A stretch of DNA of 64,000 nt, from positions 930,001 to 994,000 of the forward strand of contig BTPP01000003.1 of assembly GCA_037102815.1 (NCBI GenBank). The letters run 5' to 3'. Below are positions 45,901 through 59,300 of this stretch, piece after piece (the stretch's first letter is position 1; each line of letters begins with the position of its first letter). Origin of the DNA: Neurospora intermedia. Lineage: Eukaryota; Ascomycota; Sordariomycetes; Sordariales; Sordariaceae. The notes under the pieces were generated by a model. The model was not told where the DNA came from. It worked only from the letters and a program-made list of their open reading frames with translations, and did not search any database. The translations under genes and the position numbers were made by a program.

Positions 45901-47423
45901 GTCTGATGACGGAGGAGAGAAAGGCCCCATAAGTTTCATTGGGGTACCATTAGAATTTCAGTTCTTGCCGTTTTTGGACTATCCTGATACTAGGTTTCCC
46001 CCATCTCGTCATCCCGCCATGACTCAGTCAACCTTGAACAGTCGACAAGTTCCCTGGCATTCGCCGTGACGGTGGCAGAACGGCAACATCTTGCCCAGCC
46101 TGGATGGGGAGATGAAGAACATCTTTGAGGCTAGGAAGCGGAAAATCCGTAGATGGAGGAAGTCGCATAGAGTACGGAGTAGCGCTATTGACGATGGTGA
46201 TTGTGTCTTGAAAGTAATTTCGGTGCTGGAAAAGCACGTACATCAAAGGAATCGAGGGCGAAGGGATAAAACGGGAACTGAAGAATAATAGGGCAACTGG
46301 TGCATAACAACAGCATTTGGGGCGCAGCGATACATGGTTTAATTTAGAGGTTTATACGAGTTTTGGTTTATATATGAAGCCCGTGGCACAACGAAAGAAC
46401 TGTGATGAATGTGTCAATGCCAGTAGATGATCAATCCGACATGTATATTGGACCGGTTCTATCGGGGGCTTTCTGCTGAGATTTGCTGTACCAACGTTCT
46501 ATCTAGAGTCATCTATCCGACGTTCGCTTTGAGTCAATTGCTAGTAAAGGCCTGAGGAGTCTATACCTCTTTCCCTTACTTTCTTTCCAACTCCATCATC
46601 CCTTTTGACCTGGGAATCCGCTATATCAACATCATTTTTCTATCTCCACTGTTTCTAAGGACTATGTCATCCTCTGGAAACCGAGACGAGCGTATTCTGG
46701 ATTGGCCCATCTCGTGTCGACGTTTGACGCGATATCAGCGGCCATCACCCCCGCGAGCAGGAACTCCGATGGCTTGGGCAGTCAAGAGATGATATATCCA
46801 CACCCCACATTACACCTTGTGTGCAAAACACCTGTTCCTAGGCCGCCAGTCTGTCGGAATGGTAGAGGGATCAAACCAAGCGATTCCAAGTTGGATTAGC
46901 AAGGTCAAGCTTGAGAGGACCGCGACTTCAAAATGCCTACTGCAGGATTCGTGGGGATGCCGATTATTCGTCCCTTTTGCTGTATCTTCGCGGATGGAGT
47001 TTGCCCTTTCGGACCTCCAATCAGTTCTCTATCATCCCTTAACCGAACTTACTTCTCGAGTCTGAGAGCAGGCAAGCGCTGCGAGCTCTTTGATCTTGTC
47101 TCACGAAGAAAGTTTCGCAAGCCCACGCTGGACGCGCCCACATAGTATACTCGGCGCGGCATTTACTGCCTATGCCAGCACTCAGCAACCCGCAAGTAAA
47201 AGGCACGAAACCCGGACAGCGGAGAGGCATGGCCGCTTCATCCGATCTTCGCCAGGTAGGCCGTAGTCGCAAAGAGCATTACGACACGATTTGTTGTTTG
47301 GGCAAGTCAAGTTCGAGTGCAGGTTTACCACACTTGGTGCCGCTCGACGCTTCACGTCCAATTTCGCTCTCTGAATGTCTTTTATCGAATATGCTGCATG
47401 CATATGAATTTCTGGAAGTTCCA
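45901..47423. other. convergent intergenic region PAQR gene / bub2
   Basis: Contains the 3' regions of both flanking genes. Short unrecognised frames only. No RNA gene is seen. Confidence 0.5.
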
Positions 47424-49234
47424 TCACTTGGCATGAACCACGATTTCAGCGTAGACATCGTCGGGTATCATTCGTATCACGGTCAAAGTGGTCCGCTTGA
47501 TCAAATCAGCCTGAAGGGCAGGGAAAGATCGGAGCAGTTTGTTAGGACTGGGCAAAGACCAGCATGTCAGCATTTGAAAGTCCACCTCAGAAACGAGTCA
47601 TCGATTGGAAGGATGTCATACCTGGGCGATTCCATGATCTTTGTGCGTATCATGATCAGCTGCGCAACGATGCACAAAATGTTAAGATGCGGACCGTATG
47701 CAAAGAGGAAGTCCCACAGGCGTAGGACCTCGGGCAGAGGTGGCGTGCATGCGCACAACGTCAGTACGGAGGGGAATGCATAGATCTCGGCAGAGAGGTT
47801 CTTGGACATCAGGTAAAGACTGAGTTTTGGATCCACGATCGATAACACCTTGTCAACCAACGCCAGCCCTTTGTGCACTCCGTCCATTGCGCCGCGAATG
47901 TAGCCGGGTAGCTCTTGCGTAAGAAGTTGGTGGAAGGCGACGAAGGCTTCGGCTTCGCTACGTGCAGCATACAGGAAAGGCGCGGCCAGCACGTTCATTC
48001 CTTGTACATAGGTACCCGGTTCAGAGGCGACACCACTGGCCTCGGAGCCTTCAGTGGTCAAGGTCAAGGCACGCGCTCGACTTTTCGATGCCGGCGACCC
48101 AGTGATGCTGTCGTGACCACTAGTTCCCGGACGACTTCCGGGTTCTGATGGCGCCGAGCGTCGCGAAAGACTGGCAATGCTATGATCTCGGGTTCGGTCC
48201 CCGCGGGCATCGTGTAACCTCCAGGCGACGGCGTTCAGTAATCGAATTAGACTGGCCTCGCTAACGCGGCGTCGAAAGAGAGGATCAGTCGTGAGTGTAC
48301 GAAAAGTATCGTTGCGGATTTTCGAGTAGGCAGGGGATGCGCCGCGATGAATTAGGGAAAGGTAGGTGTCGGTTTCGATGATTGGGGCGTCAAGCAGGAT
48401 CAGCCATACGTATATGCGGAGGGAAGACTGTTTGGGATTGCTTGTTAGCGATTGCGCGCGCAAACCAAAGCGCCTTGAAGAAGGCGAGTATGTGTCTCTT
48501 ACCATGCCATCGCTATCGGATTTGACGCCCTGATCGAGGATCTTGAGTCGTGTGCTTTCGAGCGCCGTATCAACATCGCCGTTCGGGGGGCCTTCGCGCA
48601 ACAACTTTTCGAGGGACATAGTGCTGGCAGTGGACGAGCTTGTGCCGCGCATGGCGCGCCTATTTGTGGCTGCCATGGTGCTGTATTGTTGGCCTAATGG
48701 AATCGGGACAGGCGGGGCGTCACTGTTGGCGCGACCTCTTTGTGGTGTCGATCGATAGTTGAAACTTGCATGTCTAGTATGAGGCGAGGGCTGGCCTGGG
48801 AGTAGGCGATGTTGATGTTGGGGCTGCTGCTGCGGTTGACGACGCGGTTGGAATTGCGGTTGCCCCTGGTGTTGCGGTTCCTGGTGCTGTTGCTGCTGCT
48901 GTTGTAACTGTAACCTCTGCTGGGAAATTAGGGACGGCTGAGGCAAGGCCTTTGCGCCGAGGCTGTGAGCCGATTGCAATCTCCTGAGCGACCTCTGGCC
49001 ATTGAGGGTACCACCAACCGACAAAGTCGCAGTTTCATTGCCAGCAGCAGGGGATGGGGGTGGAAGGTGTGGAAGCGGGTGGAACGCACACATCGTCGTT
49101 GCCGAGGGGGCGGGTTGTTGTGGAGGCCCTGTCACTGGATCGCCTGGCGCCGTCGACAACAACGGCATCGCGTTTGTGCCTGGATCTCTACCTCTAGCGC
49201 TGCCCGAGCTGGTGTTCTTTGTCGATAAGCTCAT
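47424..49234 (-). CDS. bub2: Bub2/Cdc16 TBC-domain GTPase-activating protein
   Basis: Exons 49234-48503, 48427-47622 and 47547-47424 give 553 aa. The C-terminal TBC domain (about residues 245-545) has SSLRIYVWLILLDAP at the first junction, HRGASPAYSKIRNDTFRTL, the glutamine-finger motif YVQGMNVLAAPFLY, LRLWDFLFAYG, and after the last junction SPSPNKLLRSFPAL, the standard Bub2 ending. The protein with Byr4/Bfa1 is the GAP that keeps the Tem1/Spg1 GTPase off, restraining septation and mitotic exit at the spindle pole. The N-terminal 240 residues are not conserved: Pro/Gln-rich, with a long Gln/His stretch (LQLQQQQQQHQEPQHQGQPQ and onward). Intron 1 (48428-48502, 75 nt) is in frame without a stop. 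The start is the ATG at 49234, since upstream in-frame codons lack ATG. Confidence 0.95.
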
Positions 49235-50316
49235 GGTGTCAAGCCGCAGATCGTGTGGCAAGATACTCTGGTACGTATGGTGCTGAAGCTTATTGTCCGG
49301 CAAATAAGTTGGGATGTAACGTGGAAGATGTGAAGAAGGGAGTGCGGACGCTGTTTGATTTTCGCCGTGCCTGGTTGCGCCTCGTTCCTACCTTGGCCGG
49401 GCACCAAGGTTTGTTCCAAGATTGCTGTTGGGCGTGCCAGAGAGGTTGGAGTGGTTGGGTGTTGCAGTTCGCAGCATTGACGAGTTGATGTGGGAAGCGT
49501 ACCTCCTTATTGGCGACCTGGAACTGGCACCTCAGATGGGCGAGCAGGGCGAGTTACGGTTCGAGGTGAGTACACTACACGCAGCACGCACGAAGCACGT
49601 TCCACGCAAGGTACCCGACGCATGCCTGGAGTATTTCCCAGCTGAACTGCGGGTGGTTCGCCGATGTGGTGTCACCAACCCAATATTTGAAATTGGGACG
49701 CTGGGTGAAGTCTGGGACTACGAGAGCTCTACAAAATGAGTAGGTATACGAGGAACCTACAGTGTCTGCGCCTTATAGTCGGTATAGGAAAATAGGATAT
49801 CTAGGCCATCATGCCCGCAACGGTTCATAGCAACTATAGTACACTACACTACAAGTAGGCCAAGACGGGGTGGGGTAAGATCCGCGTAGTGCAAGGCCAT
49901 GGTTTATAATTAGATACATCGATGTTGCTGAGATGGGGCTGTTGTAGTGTACACTAGGCACATGCGTAGCGTACACTAATTCATTGTTGATATACACTGC
50001 ACTATGTACATAGGTAGCATGAATACCTTGTACCTCTATGCATTGTGTTGACTGGCGGGGGGTTCGTTGTGTGTTCGGGCTTACAGGAACGATGGCCCAC
50101 CTCGGACGACAGCAGATCAGGCACTTCACCTCCTGTCCTTTCTGTCACAGCAGGGGCGGATGTTGATCTTCGAGCCATCAGTTGTTGAGGCCCTCACTTG
50201 TGTATCATTTCACTGGTCCTGTCTCGAAGTCCCGTCTTGTCCCAGGCCATCTTGAACTGTGCCAATCGCGAGGGTTGGGCTTCGTTTTCCGTCCGATGCC
50301 AGGATGCGCAGGCAAT

Positions 50317-50328
50317 AACCCTAACCCT
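50317..50328. repeat. two telomere-type units (AACCCT)2
   Basis: AACCCTAACCCT is two copies of the fungal telomere repeat complement in intergenic DNA. It may be a telobox-like promoter element or chance. Confidence 0.5.
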
Positions 50329-51476
50329 GCAGTTGCTCCTAAGTTTGCTTCTGACTGACATTCCGCGTGCAGCGTTCCTTGCGTTGACAAGTCGCCACCT
50401 TATCGGCTTATCGAGCTCGACTTCCTGAACCGGACGGGTGCTAACATGCTATTGGTCAGCACACAGCGGACCGTTCTTGATCCGATAACGTCATCTTGAC
50501 AGGCGGCGGATGTGAGTGAGGCTGCGGATTAACTCTGCTCGGAATTTTAAGCCGAGGGCCCTGGGCTTCCCTCAATTTCTGGCCCAATCCAGCTCACTGT
50601 GCGTTGCTGCCAAGTACGAAGCCCTCATGGAGTGAGGTCTGGCCGTACAAGTCACCGCACAAGTGCACCAACAATTCACCTTGACCGTTGCTCTACACTA
50701 GAGAAGATGTCTTCCTATATCTCTCACATGATGAAATTTATCCTCTTGTTTTTCTGTCCACATGTAAATGAACCATCTCCCAACGCAATAGGTTTTGTGG
50801 TGGAGCTGGGTGATGGTTCAGGGCGGCCGTTGTTTTTCCCAAGGTCGGAACCAGCCGAGTGGTAATCGTACCTCAAGTATCCATACCTACAAAGACTTGC
50901 GCTGTGAAGAACTTCCGACCAGTTGATCACCAGAAGCACACAGAGCTGAATACCAAGCTTGACAATTCCAGGTTTATTAAAATGGTGTTCATGATGGTTG
51001 TCGATTGTGGTTGCGACACATTTTGACGAAAAAGAAAGGAGGAAAAAAAATCCCCTCTGATGCTTTTGTAAGCAAGTCTTGGGGTTGCGTCGGATGTGGA
51101 CGATCGGGAGCTAGGCACTTGTCACCGGCACAGAGACGTCCAACGGGAAGCTCACAATCGATCGACAAGCTTTGCGGCTGCAATTGCACCATCGATGGTC
51201 AAAGTTGCGTCTTCGCCTCTTGCAGCCGGCCCCTCCTTTCGAGGCTTCCACACAGTGTACCCTTGACATCCAGAACCCCCCAGCTCTGACAAACTCCCAT
51301 GATCCATCACCATTTCCACGATCGCACATCTCCATGTTTTCACCCATTCTGGCACTTCTGGAAGGTTACATCTTGCATGGTTGTTGCTGATGGCTTCCGT
51401 GGGGTGCAGTGCAAGTGTGTCTTCCCGTCGTCTTTTACATCATCCCGCTGTGTGACCATGACATCCGGTGACCGGG

Positions 51477-51494
51477 GCACATATATATATGTGC
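51477..51494. repeat. 18-bp perfect palindrome
   Basis: GCAC, five AT units, then GTGC form a perfect palindrome about 1.1 kb upstream of the permease start. It could be a dimeric-factor site or simple AT expansion. Confidence 0.6.
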
Positions 51495-52638
51495 GGAAGC
51501 CCAACTGCACGTAAAGCTTCCATTCCATCGGATGCCCTATTGGTGGGAAGACGTTCTATATCCACGCATGATCATCAACCGTTTGGTATGCTTAAGCAAG
51601 CACTGGTGTGATGAGGGACTATTATCTCCATGGGAGGGAGATATCGATGAACATTATGTTAAAATCTCCGAGCAGACCGTCCCATGTGCGGGAGAGCGGG
51701 AGCTCCCACAAGCAGAATCCTCCCCGCAAACCTAGCGCGGTGAGAGTTGAGATGACCACTTTCAATTATCTTGATGTCTCAACTACCGGCGTCTCCCTTC
51801 TCCCGAACACCGTCCGCGGAGACTTGGCAAACAGAAGACCGGTCTCTCCTGAGGTTGGCATGCCAGTTACAACCACTGGTACAGTGGCTGGAGTGGAAAT
51901 CGGCAGCGAAACCGCGAGCAAAGCGTGTATAACCTTTTCCATACTAGAGTTGAAAGGGCAAAGGCCGATCACGTCATCAGGGAAGTGCCCACCTTTCTAC
52001 GCCTCCTGAACTCCGCTTCCCTGCACTTTCTGCCTCTTCTGCAGCTGTGAGCGTTAGTAAACAGATTCCGGGCACTTTCTTCCCTGCCTCACCCCGGCCC
52101 CCCACACCCCGGTTCCTTGGGTGACGCCGCAATGCCACCTGTGTCGGCTTTTTCCTAGTATAGCTTTACTTGCCCTTTTATAATTTTCCATGTTCCTGTT
52201 CTTGCTTTCCCTTACACTATTCGAATCATATCTTGTTTAACGGCGGCGGTCTACATCATCTCATCTGGCCCTTTGTTGCCATATCCAGCCTTTAGGCATA
52301 CCGTATAGAGCGATCTTCAACATCGTCCTAGACTTCTCGACTTCGACTAGTTGCACTTCCTCTCTCAACGAGTCTCGAGCGCAACTATAGACTTTTACAT
52401 TTTACGACACACATAAACGACGTTCTTTTCCCATTGGATATTTTCCCGGATCAAGCATCTTTGAGAACAACCTCCACTCCAACCTTGGTCCATGCAACAC
52501 ATATTTGGCAAGCTAGGATCACCTTGATACAGCCGATACCAGCACGGACTATATCATAAATCAGTCTGACGGCTTCAGGCATCATCCTCTTGTCAACAAT
52601 CATCCCCATCGTTCTATCAGAAGGACCAAGCCGTCAAC

Positions 52639-55508
52639 ATGTCTACGGCTTGGGGGAAGGCCGGGCGCTTCACAGCCAAAGCACTTGGCATCAAACTCCA
52701 AGACAAAGACCCATACGATGAGGTTACTCGGGGCGAGTCCATCGTATCCAACCACACAACCAGTACCTTCGTGGAAGAACCACCTCATACAGCCGAGTTC
52801 CTGAGGGAAGTTATCCCTTCTGGACGGCAGTTGGGGGACTACGCTCTTTCCCTCTTCCCCTTCACATCTTGGATTGGTCACTATAACCTACAATGGCTCC
52901 TAGGCGACCTTGTAGCTGGTAAGATCATACATCTCTTGCCCGTGTGCTTTTCAAACTCAGTATAGCTTACTCCTTGCCCAGGTATTACTATCGGTGCCAT
53001 TGTCATTCCACAGGGCATGGCTTATGCTCAGCTTGCCAACCTTGAACCCCAATTTGGTCTATACTCGTCATTCATGGGCGTCTTGGTCTACTGGTTCTTT
53101 GCTACTTCGAAAGATATTACGATTGGCCCCGTCGCTGTCCTTTCCTCGCTGACCGGCGATATCGTTGCCAACGTCATGGCCGAGCTTCCCAACGTTCCGG
53201 GCCATGCTATCGCTTCTGCTCTGTCTATCCTCGCCGGCGCTGTTGTGCTCTTCATTGGCCTGATTCGGTGCGGTTGGATTGTCGATATTATCTCGCTTAC
53301 TTCTCTTTCGGCATTCATGACCGGCTCGGCCCTCAACATTGCCGTCGGACAGCTCCCAACCTTGATGGGCATCAAGGGCTTCTCAACCAGAGATCCGGCG
53401 TATCTTGTCTTCATCCACACCTTGCAAGGCTTGCCTCGTACCAAGCTGGATGCTGCAATGGGCTTGACAGCACTTTTCATGCTTTACGGTATCCGGTCGC
53501 TTTGCAACTATATTGCCAAGCGTTGGCCGCAACACCAGCGAGTGGCCTTCTTCCTTTCGACATTGAGAACCGTGTTTGTGATTCTCTTGTACACCATGAT
53601 CAGTTGGTTGGCCAACAAGGACCTTCCTAGAGGAACTTCGAAGTTCAAGATTCTCTTTGACGTTCCCAGAGGTATTTTCCACCCACATAATTTCCATCAA
53701 TGTGCCAGTACTGACTATATTCAATAGGTTTCAGGAATGCTGCTGTTCCTGTGCTCGACAAGACACTCGCAAGCAAGCTTGCTGGTTCTCTTCCTGCCAC
53801 TGTCATTGTCTTGTTGATCGAGCACATTGCCATTGCAAAGTCGTTCGGCCGTATCAACAACTACACTATCGACCCTTCCCAGGAAATGGTGGCCATTGGT
53901 GTCACTAACATGCTGGGCCCCTTCCTTGGTGCCTATGCTGCAACAGGCTCGTTCAGTCGTACCGCCGTCAAGTCTAAGGCGGGCGTGCGTACGCCCTTTG
54001 CCGGCGTCATCACTGCCATCGTAGTGTTGCTGGCTATTTACGCCTTGCCTGCCGTGTTCTACTACATCCCGAACGCAGCTCTAGCTGCCGTCATTATTCA
54101 TGCTGTCGGCGATTTGATCACACCCCCCAACACCGTCTACCAGTTCTGGCTCGTCTCGCCCCTCGAAGTTATTATCTTCTTCGTCGGTGTTTTTGTCACC
54201 ATCTTCTCCTCCATCGAGAATGGTATCTACTGCACAGTCTGCCTGTCTTTCGCCGTGCTCCTCTTCCGCATTCTCAAGGCCCAGGGCCGCTTCCTCGGCC
54301 GCGTCAAGGTTCACTCCGTTCTTGGCGACCACGTCATCGGCGACGATCCTAGGAAGCCCGTAGATGGAGGTTACGGCACCTTCGCCGGCAGTGGCTCATC
54401 AGATGCTCCCTACCGCAACATCTTCCTCCCCCTCACGCACGCGGACGGCTCCAACCCGGAAATCGAACTGGACAACCCTTACCCAGGCATCTTCATCTAC
54501 CGCTTCTCCGAAGGCTTCAACTACCCCAACGCCAGCCACACACTCGAGTACATGGTCCGGTACATCCACCAGAACACGCGCCGCACCACGCTCTCGCACT
54601 TTGACCGGCCCGGCGACCGACCCTGGAACGACCCCGGCCCTTCCAGACGCAAGCTCAAGGCCGCCACGCGCGCCGGTATCGACTCCAACGAAGTCGGCGT
54701 CAACTTGCACCTCCCCACCCTCAAGGCCATCATCCTCGACTTCAGCTCCGTCAACAACATCGACATCACCTCGGTTCAACAGCTCATAGACGTGCGCAAC
54801 CAGCTTGACCGGTATGCGAGCCCGGACGTCGTCGACTGGCACGTCGCTTGCATCAGCAACCGCTGGACCAAGCGCGCCCTTGTCTCCGCCGGCTTTGGAT
54901 ACCCCTCAACTTTGCCGGACGGCCAGATCCGCAGGTGGAAGTCCATCTTTAGCGTGGCCGAGATAGGGGGCGAGCAGAGCGCTGCTGCCACAGCAGAGCA
55001 GGAGGTCAACGAGAAGGAATTCGGCCCCACCTTGTCCTCTCGCGGACGTGCTGCTCAACAACACCAACGTGGCTCGTCGATGGATATCGAATCCGGCTCC
55101 AACACCGATGACGCCGAAGCCGCAGGCAACCTCAAGGCCACGGCCTCGGGCTCCGAAAGGATACCCGCTGCTGCTGCTGCCGCCGCTCGCTCGCGGTTCG
55201 GTGGCGGCCGCACCGTGGCCGTGCACGGCATCAACAGGCCGCTGTTCCACGTCGACTTGACGAGTGCGTTGCAGAGCGCCATCGCCAATGTGGAGGCTAG
55301 GGCGGAGTTTACTGCTGCTACTAAGTCTTCTATCAAGGGCATGGAGCATCTTGCTACGCCCACGCCTACGTCTCAAAGTCAAGAGAACTTTCAGGGCGGC
55401 AACACTTCCGATGGATCGGTGACGACGAACTCGAAGCCGACGCCGGGGGCGTCGCTTCCTCCTTATGACACGGTTGATCCTCAGAAGGAAGGCTTGTCAT
55501 CGCCATGA
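52639..55508 (+). CDS. SulP family sulfate permease with STAS domain
   Basis: Exons 52639-52918, 52982-53671 and 53728-55508 give 916 aa. The N-terminal cytoplasmic part ends in LGDLVAG; splicing then gives ITIGAIVIPQGMAYAQLANLEPQFGLYSSF, the sulfate transporter signature. Ten or more hydrophobic helices follow, including GPVAVLSSLTGDIVANV and, in exon 3, YTIDPSQEMVAIGVTNMLGPFLGAYAATGSFSRTAVKSKAGVRTP, the second conserved signature. A STAS domain (about residues 555-730, with KAIILDFSSVNNIDITSVQQL) lies after the membrane part. An unusually long Ala/Ser/Thr-rich tail of about 170 residues ends the protein. It imports sulfate with protons at the plasma membrane and is of the same family as Neurospora cys-14. 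Which paralogue it is cannot be settled from the sequence alone. Confidence 0.95.
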
Positions 55509-56318
55509 TTTATGAAGCGGGTGAGCGGAGTTTGCTTTTTCTTTTATGTTTCCTTCTTCTTGAACAATTTTTTTTTTCTTGGGTTGTTTTGAGTGTCGAA
55601 AAATGATGATGCATTGAAAGCAAGCGTTAGCTATTAGAATTTATGTCATTCACGGGGGGCGGCAAAATGGGACAGGATTATATCTAATGTGGCTCGGATC
55701 ATGGGTTTTCAAGGGGATCACGGGTAGACACCGAACTGGTCTGGATGTTGCTGGCATTTTTGTGGTTCACGGTCTAAAATACCCCTTTGCAGTTGCATGT
55801 TTTGGTTTTGTATATACCATTATCTTACACCGATATAGAGAGAAAGATATAGAGGACTGTCAGGACATTTGATGATTTACCAGGGCAATATTTACTATGT
55901 GTTGCTCCGAGTCATGCCTGGTGGTAATAATTTGAAATAACGGGGAGTTGAGTACTCGCGTCTATCAATCTGAATAAACCAAGTTCAAGCTTTCCAAAGC
56001 GCGTTGCTGTTCGCCTGCTTTTCCGCATACATCTGGGTGTGAAACTGATGAATCATGATTCCGCAAGAGACCAAAAGAAGAAAAAAAAAAGGAAAAAAAA
56101 CCTGGAGGCACTACCTCCTATATAGTTCTGCTATCCATAAAAATGGTACATTGAAGCCAAGGCAAGCACCCCTCCAATCCACCCTGATGTTTGTCATATG
56201 AAGGATAACGCCATATAATGATACCCCATCTTGCCAGAAATAATGCATTGCACCCACAGCCATATTCACATCCACCGCTCGCTCCTTCCCCGCTTTTTAT
56301 ATATACAACTTCCTCTTC
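55509..56318. other. convergent intergenic region sulfate permease / ubr1
   Basis: Contains the two 3' regions. T-runs at about 55567-55577 and an A-rich block near 56077-56100 are present. No gene is seen. Confidence 0.5.
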
Positions 56319-59300
56319 TTAAAGTGTCTCCCAACCCCCGTTATTGATGTCCCCCTCAAGCTTACGGCTAATGAAGCTCTGAATACCATGGCTGAGCCAC
56401 AGATTGCGCAACATGGAATCATACCGTTTCTGATGGAGATAAAGCAGCCGTCCATGACGGAGACCGAGATCCACCTCGCCGTACTTGTCGATGTAGGGCG
56501 CGTTGCTGAAGGATCCTGAGAGGCGATGGAGGTAGAAGATGCAGCATCTTCGGATATTGAGGAAGAGACCTATGTTCTTTTGGCACCTGATGAAAAGGAG
56601 TAAGAGGTTAGCATTCGACTCAGTAGAATGGAGAGGGGTATATGGGGGGAAAGGGGGCAGTTCAAGTCAAAGCATAATGTAGAACTTACTTTCTCATGTG
56701 TTGCTGGCAGCCGCCAATCCTCATGGTTTTGCCTCTGCCTTCCCTATCCTCCACCGCGCAACAGATGCTTTGACCGCAGAACAGATCTCCGCAGAAGAGA
56801 CAGAGCATAGGGTCAGAAATGTCCTTGCCCTTGGTAGGACACTTCCTCCGCGTACACTCCTCAATGAGCGTGGCGTAGTTCTTGGGAAGGCCGACAAGCT
56901 CGAAGATGCCCGGGTGGCTCAGCACTGCTGAAGGCGGCAACAGCTTATTGTCGTCAGCGGCGAGGGTTGAATGTTCTGCGTCCCAGCAAGTCTGATGCTC
57001 TATCCAGCCAGATACGAGCTGGGAAATTCGCGAGTCCGGCGTGAGGGAAGCTAGCATTGCGTCGAATGAGGGAAGTTTCAGCGTCTCGGTGAGGCGCTCG
57101 AGCTCCTTCTGTTCAGGATTGGGCGAGACGCGGCTGTTGAAATCGATATTGTACCTTGCGTAAAGCAGGATGGCGCACTTGCGAAGGAACGTAAGTGCAT
57201 AGTTCCTGATGAACCGGTACCAGCCCTCCCAGCTGTCCAATCCAGGCTGGTCGAACGCCTTGTTCTCCCCAGTAGAGCCTTGGACCCTGTACCTCTCGGA
57301 AAAGCCCAAGTCCATTCGTACAACTGTTTCGCAAAATGAAGCGAAGTTAGCCAGTTCAGGCGACATTTCGTCTTTGCGGTCGCTGAAAATCTTTGACATC
57401 CACATAGTGGCAGGCATGTTGCGGCCCATGTGGTAGACCACTTTGGTGATCTCGGCAAGGTAGCAAAGCCTCACGATGTGGGCGATTTCAAACCTTTGTG
57501 CTGGGACAACGCCAAAGACACATTCGCACAAGAAAACGAAAGGATCTTGGCTGAGTAGGGGAGGATACTCCTGATAAGGTTGTCTGGCGCTGTCGGTTTC
57601 GGCATCCTTATATTGTGCAATGAACAGCTGGCAATGCTGACGTTCGCTGTCTCTCCGAAACTCGGTGTCGATCCTGTTGTCTCCAGCCTCTCTGAGTCCG
57701 CCTACAGTGATGAAAGTCGTTACTGTCTCAGTCAGAATACGGAGGTGGGTAAGGACTTGTTCAGGGATCTTCTCGAGTAAGGTCATTCCATAGTCCACTT
57801 CCACCCCGCGCTGCTGAATCTCAATAGCTGCAATAGAAAAGCCCACAGAGCGAGCAAGAGCATCACTGCAAGCCAGCTCATCATCTCGCACTGTCTCCGG
57901 AAGGTCATGGTGCGAGTTGATGCCGTTTTTCCGCAATGTGTCTCGAAGACGACGGTACGCAGAGACCAGCTCTCTCATCATGCTGTTCCCTTCGGCAGGA
58001 GTAGCCCCTCGGCTGCTAACCTCAGTAGCTGAGATGATCGAGAAGGAGTCACTGAATGGCGTCCCGCTTGACCTTGAACGGGCCCCTAGGTCTACCCAGG
58101 CATCGCCAAACAGCTGAGCTGAATCTTCAGCAAGACTGTGGACCATTGTTCTCGCCGTGTACGTTGCAAACGAATGCTGGATTTGGTCTGGAGGCCTTGC
58201 CGCTCCCAGGACATAATATGCAGAATGCAGCTGTTTGTCCAGCCATGTGTTAAATGACTCACATGGTGATAATGGACCAGGATAGGATTCTTCTTGTCCT
58301 TTCCAGACGATGGGGAGGAATGCATTGCCTAAGGCCTTGCACAAGGGGCATACAAACTCCAGCCTACTCGTGTCCTCAGGCGGATGTCTTGCGATCTGCT
58401 GATTATGACGGCGTACAGTGGCATCAAAGTATGCTTCAAAGCATCCATAATGCATGATATGACCGCACCCAGTCGAAACAGGGCCGGAACGAGACAGGTG
58501 CGATGGGAAGCCTTTGCCAATAACGGAGCGCTCAGCCTCAAATATCTTTCCCTCCTGGTCAACCTTTTGAACAATCTGGCGGTTCTCATGAGCAAGTCCA
58601 AAGGGCCGGATACTCTCTGCAGACCTGTCCAAGTTTTCGGGTGTCTTGAACGCTTCCCTCACGAAATCCGGATCCTGGAGATCAGTCTGCCGATAAATGT
58701 TGCTCTCAGTGAAGAAGGCGAAGGATCCGTAAAGGCGACGATCATCTGTATCTTCCTGGCACAGAATGCATGTTCCTGATGGATACTTCCAAAAGTTTTT
58801 ATGCTCCTCGGCAGCTGGCATGTCCTCGTCCTCATCGATATCGTCCACATCACCCCAGTCGATTTCTCCTTGCTTCTCCATGAAACTCTTTTGCTGGGCC
58901 TGGAACTGTGCCATAACACGAGCTTGACGCGCTAGTGCAGCCTTCTTCTTCTTCTCGCGCTCCTCGTCAGTGTTCTGGCTGTCGGGCAAACCAGCGTCAA
59001 TATGGTCTACTGAGAGACCAAGGCTATGATAAGCAGACTCGAACTCATGGGGCCGCTGTTGCCGCATCTTCTTGAGAATCAAGTGGATCTTGGGATGAAC
59101 TGTCTTGAAAGCATCTTCGGCGGTAAGGAGGTTCAAGAGTGCCACGATGGTCTTTGCCGTAGGGTTCTCTGGCATGAAGTTGCTGCGCGCCTGGTGATTG
59201 AGAGAACGAGAAATGAATGACGGTTGCTGACCATCCTCCTCACCTGTTTTATCTTCCTTGATGGCGATCAAAACCAGATGCAGGACAACTTGAAGGAAGG

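Larger units (their letters stand above)
49235..52638. other. 3.4-kb divergent promoter region bub2 / sulfate permease
   Basis: No gene is recognised. It must hold both promoters. The last 500 bp before the permease start are T/C-rich with a TTTATAATTTT block near 52177-52187, a plausible core promoter. A two-unit telomere-like word (50317-50328) and an 18-bp palindrome (51477-51494) are listed separately. Confidence 0.5.

Noticed and set aside
51458-51467. CYS3-type sulfur regulatory site upstream of the permease
   Set aside because: ATGACATCCG matches only eight of ten positions of the recalled ATGRYRYCAT consensus; not enough to list as a site.
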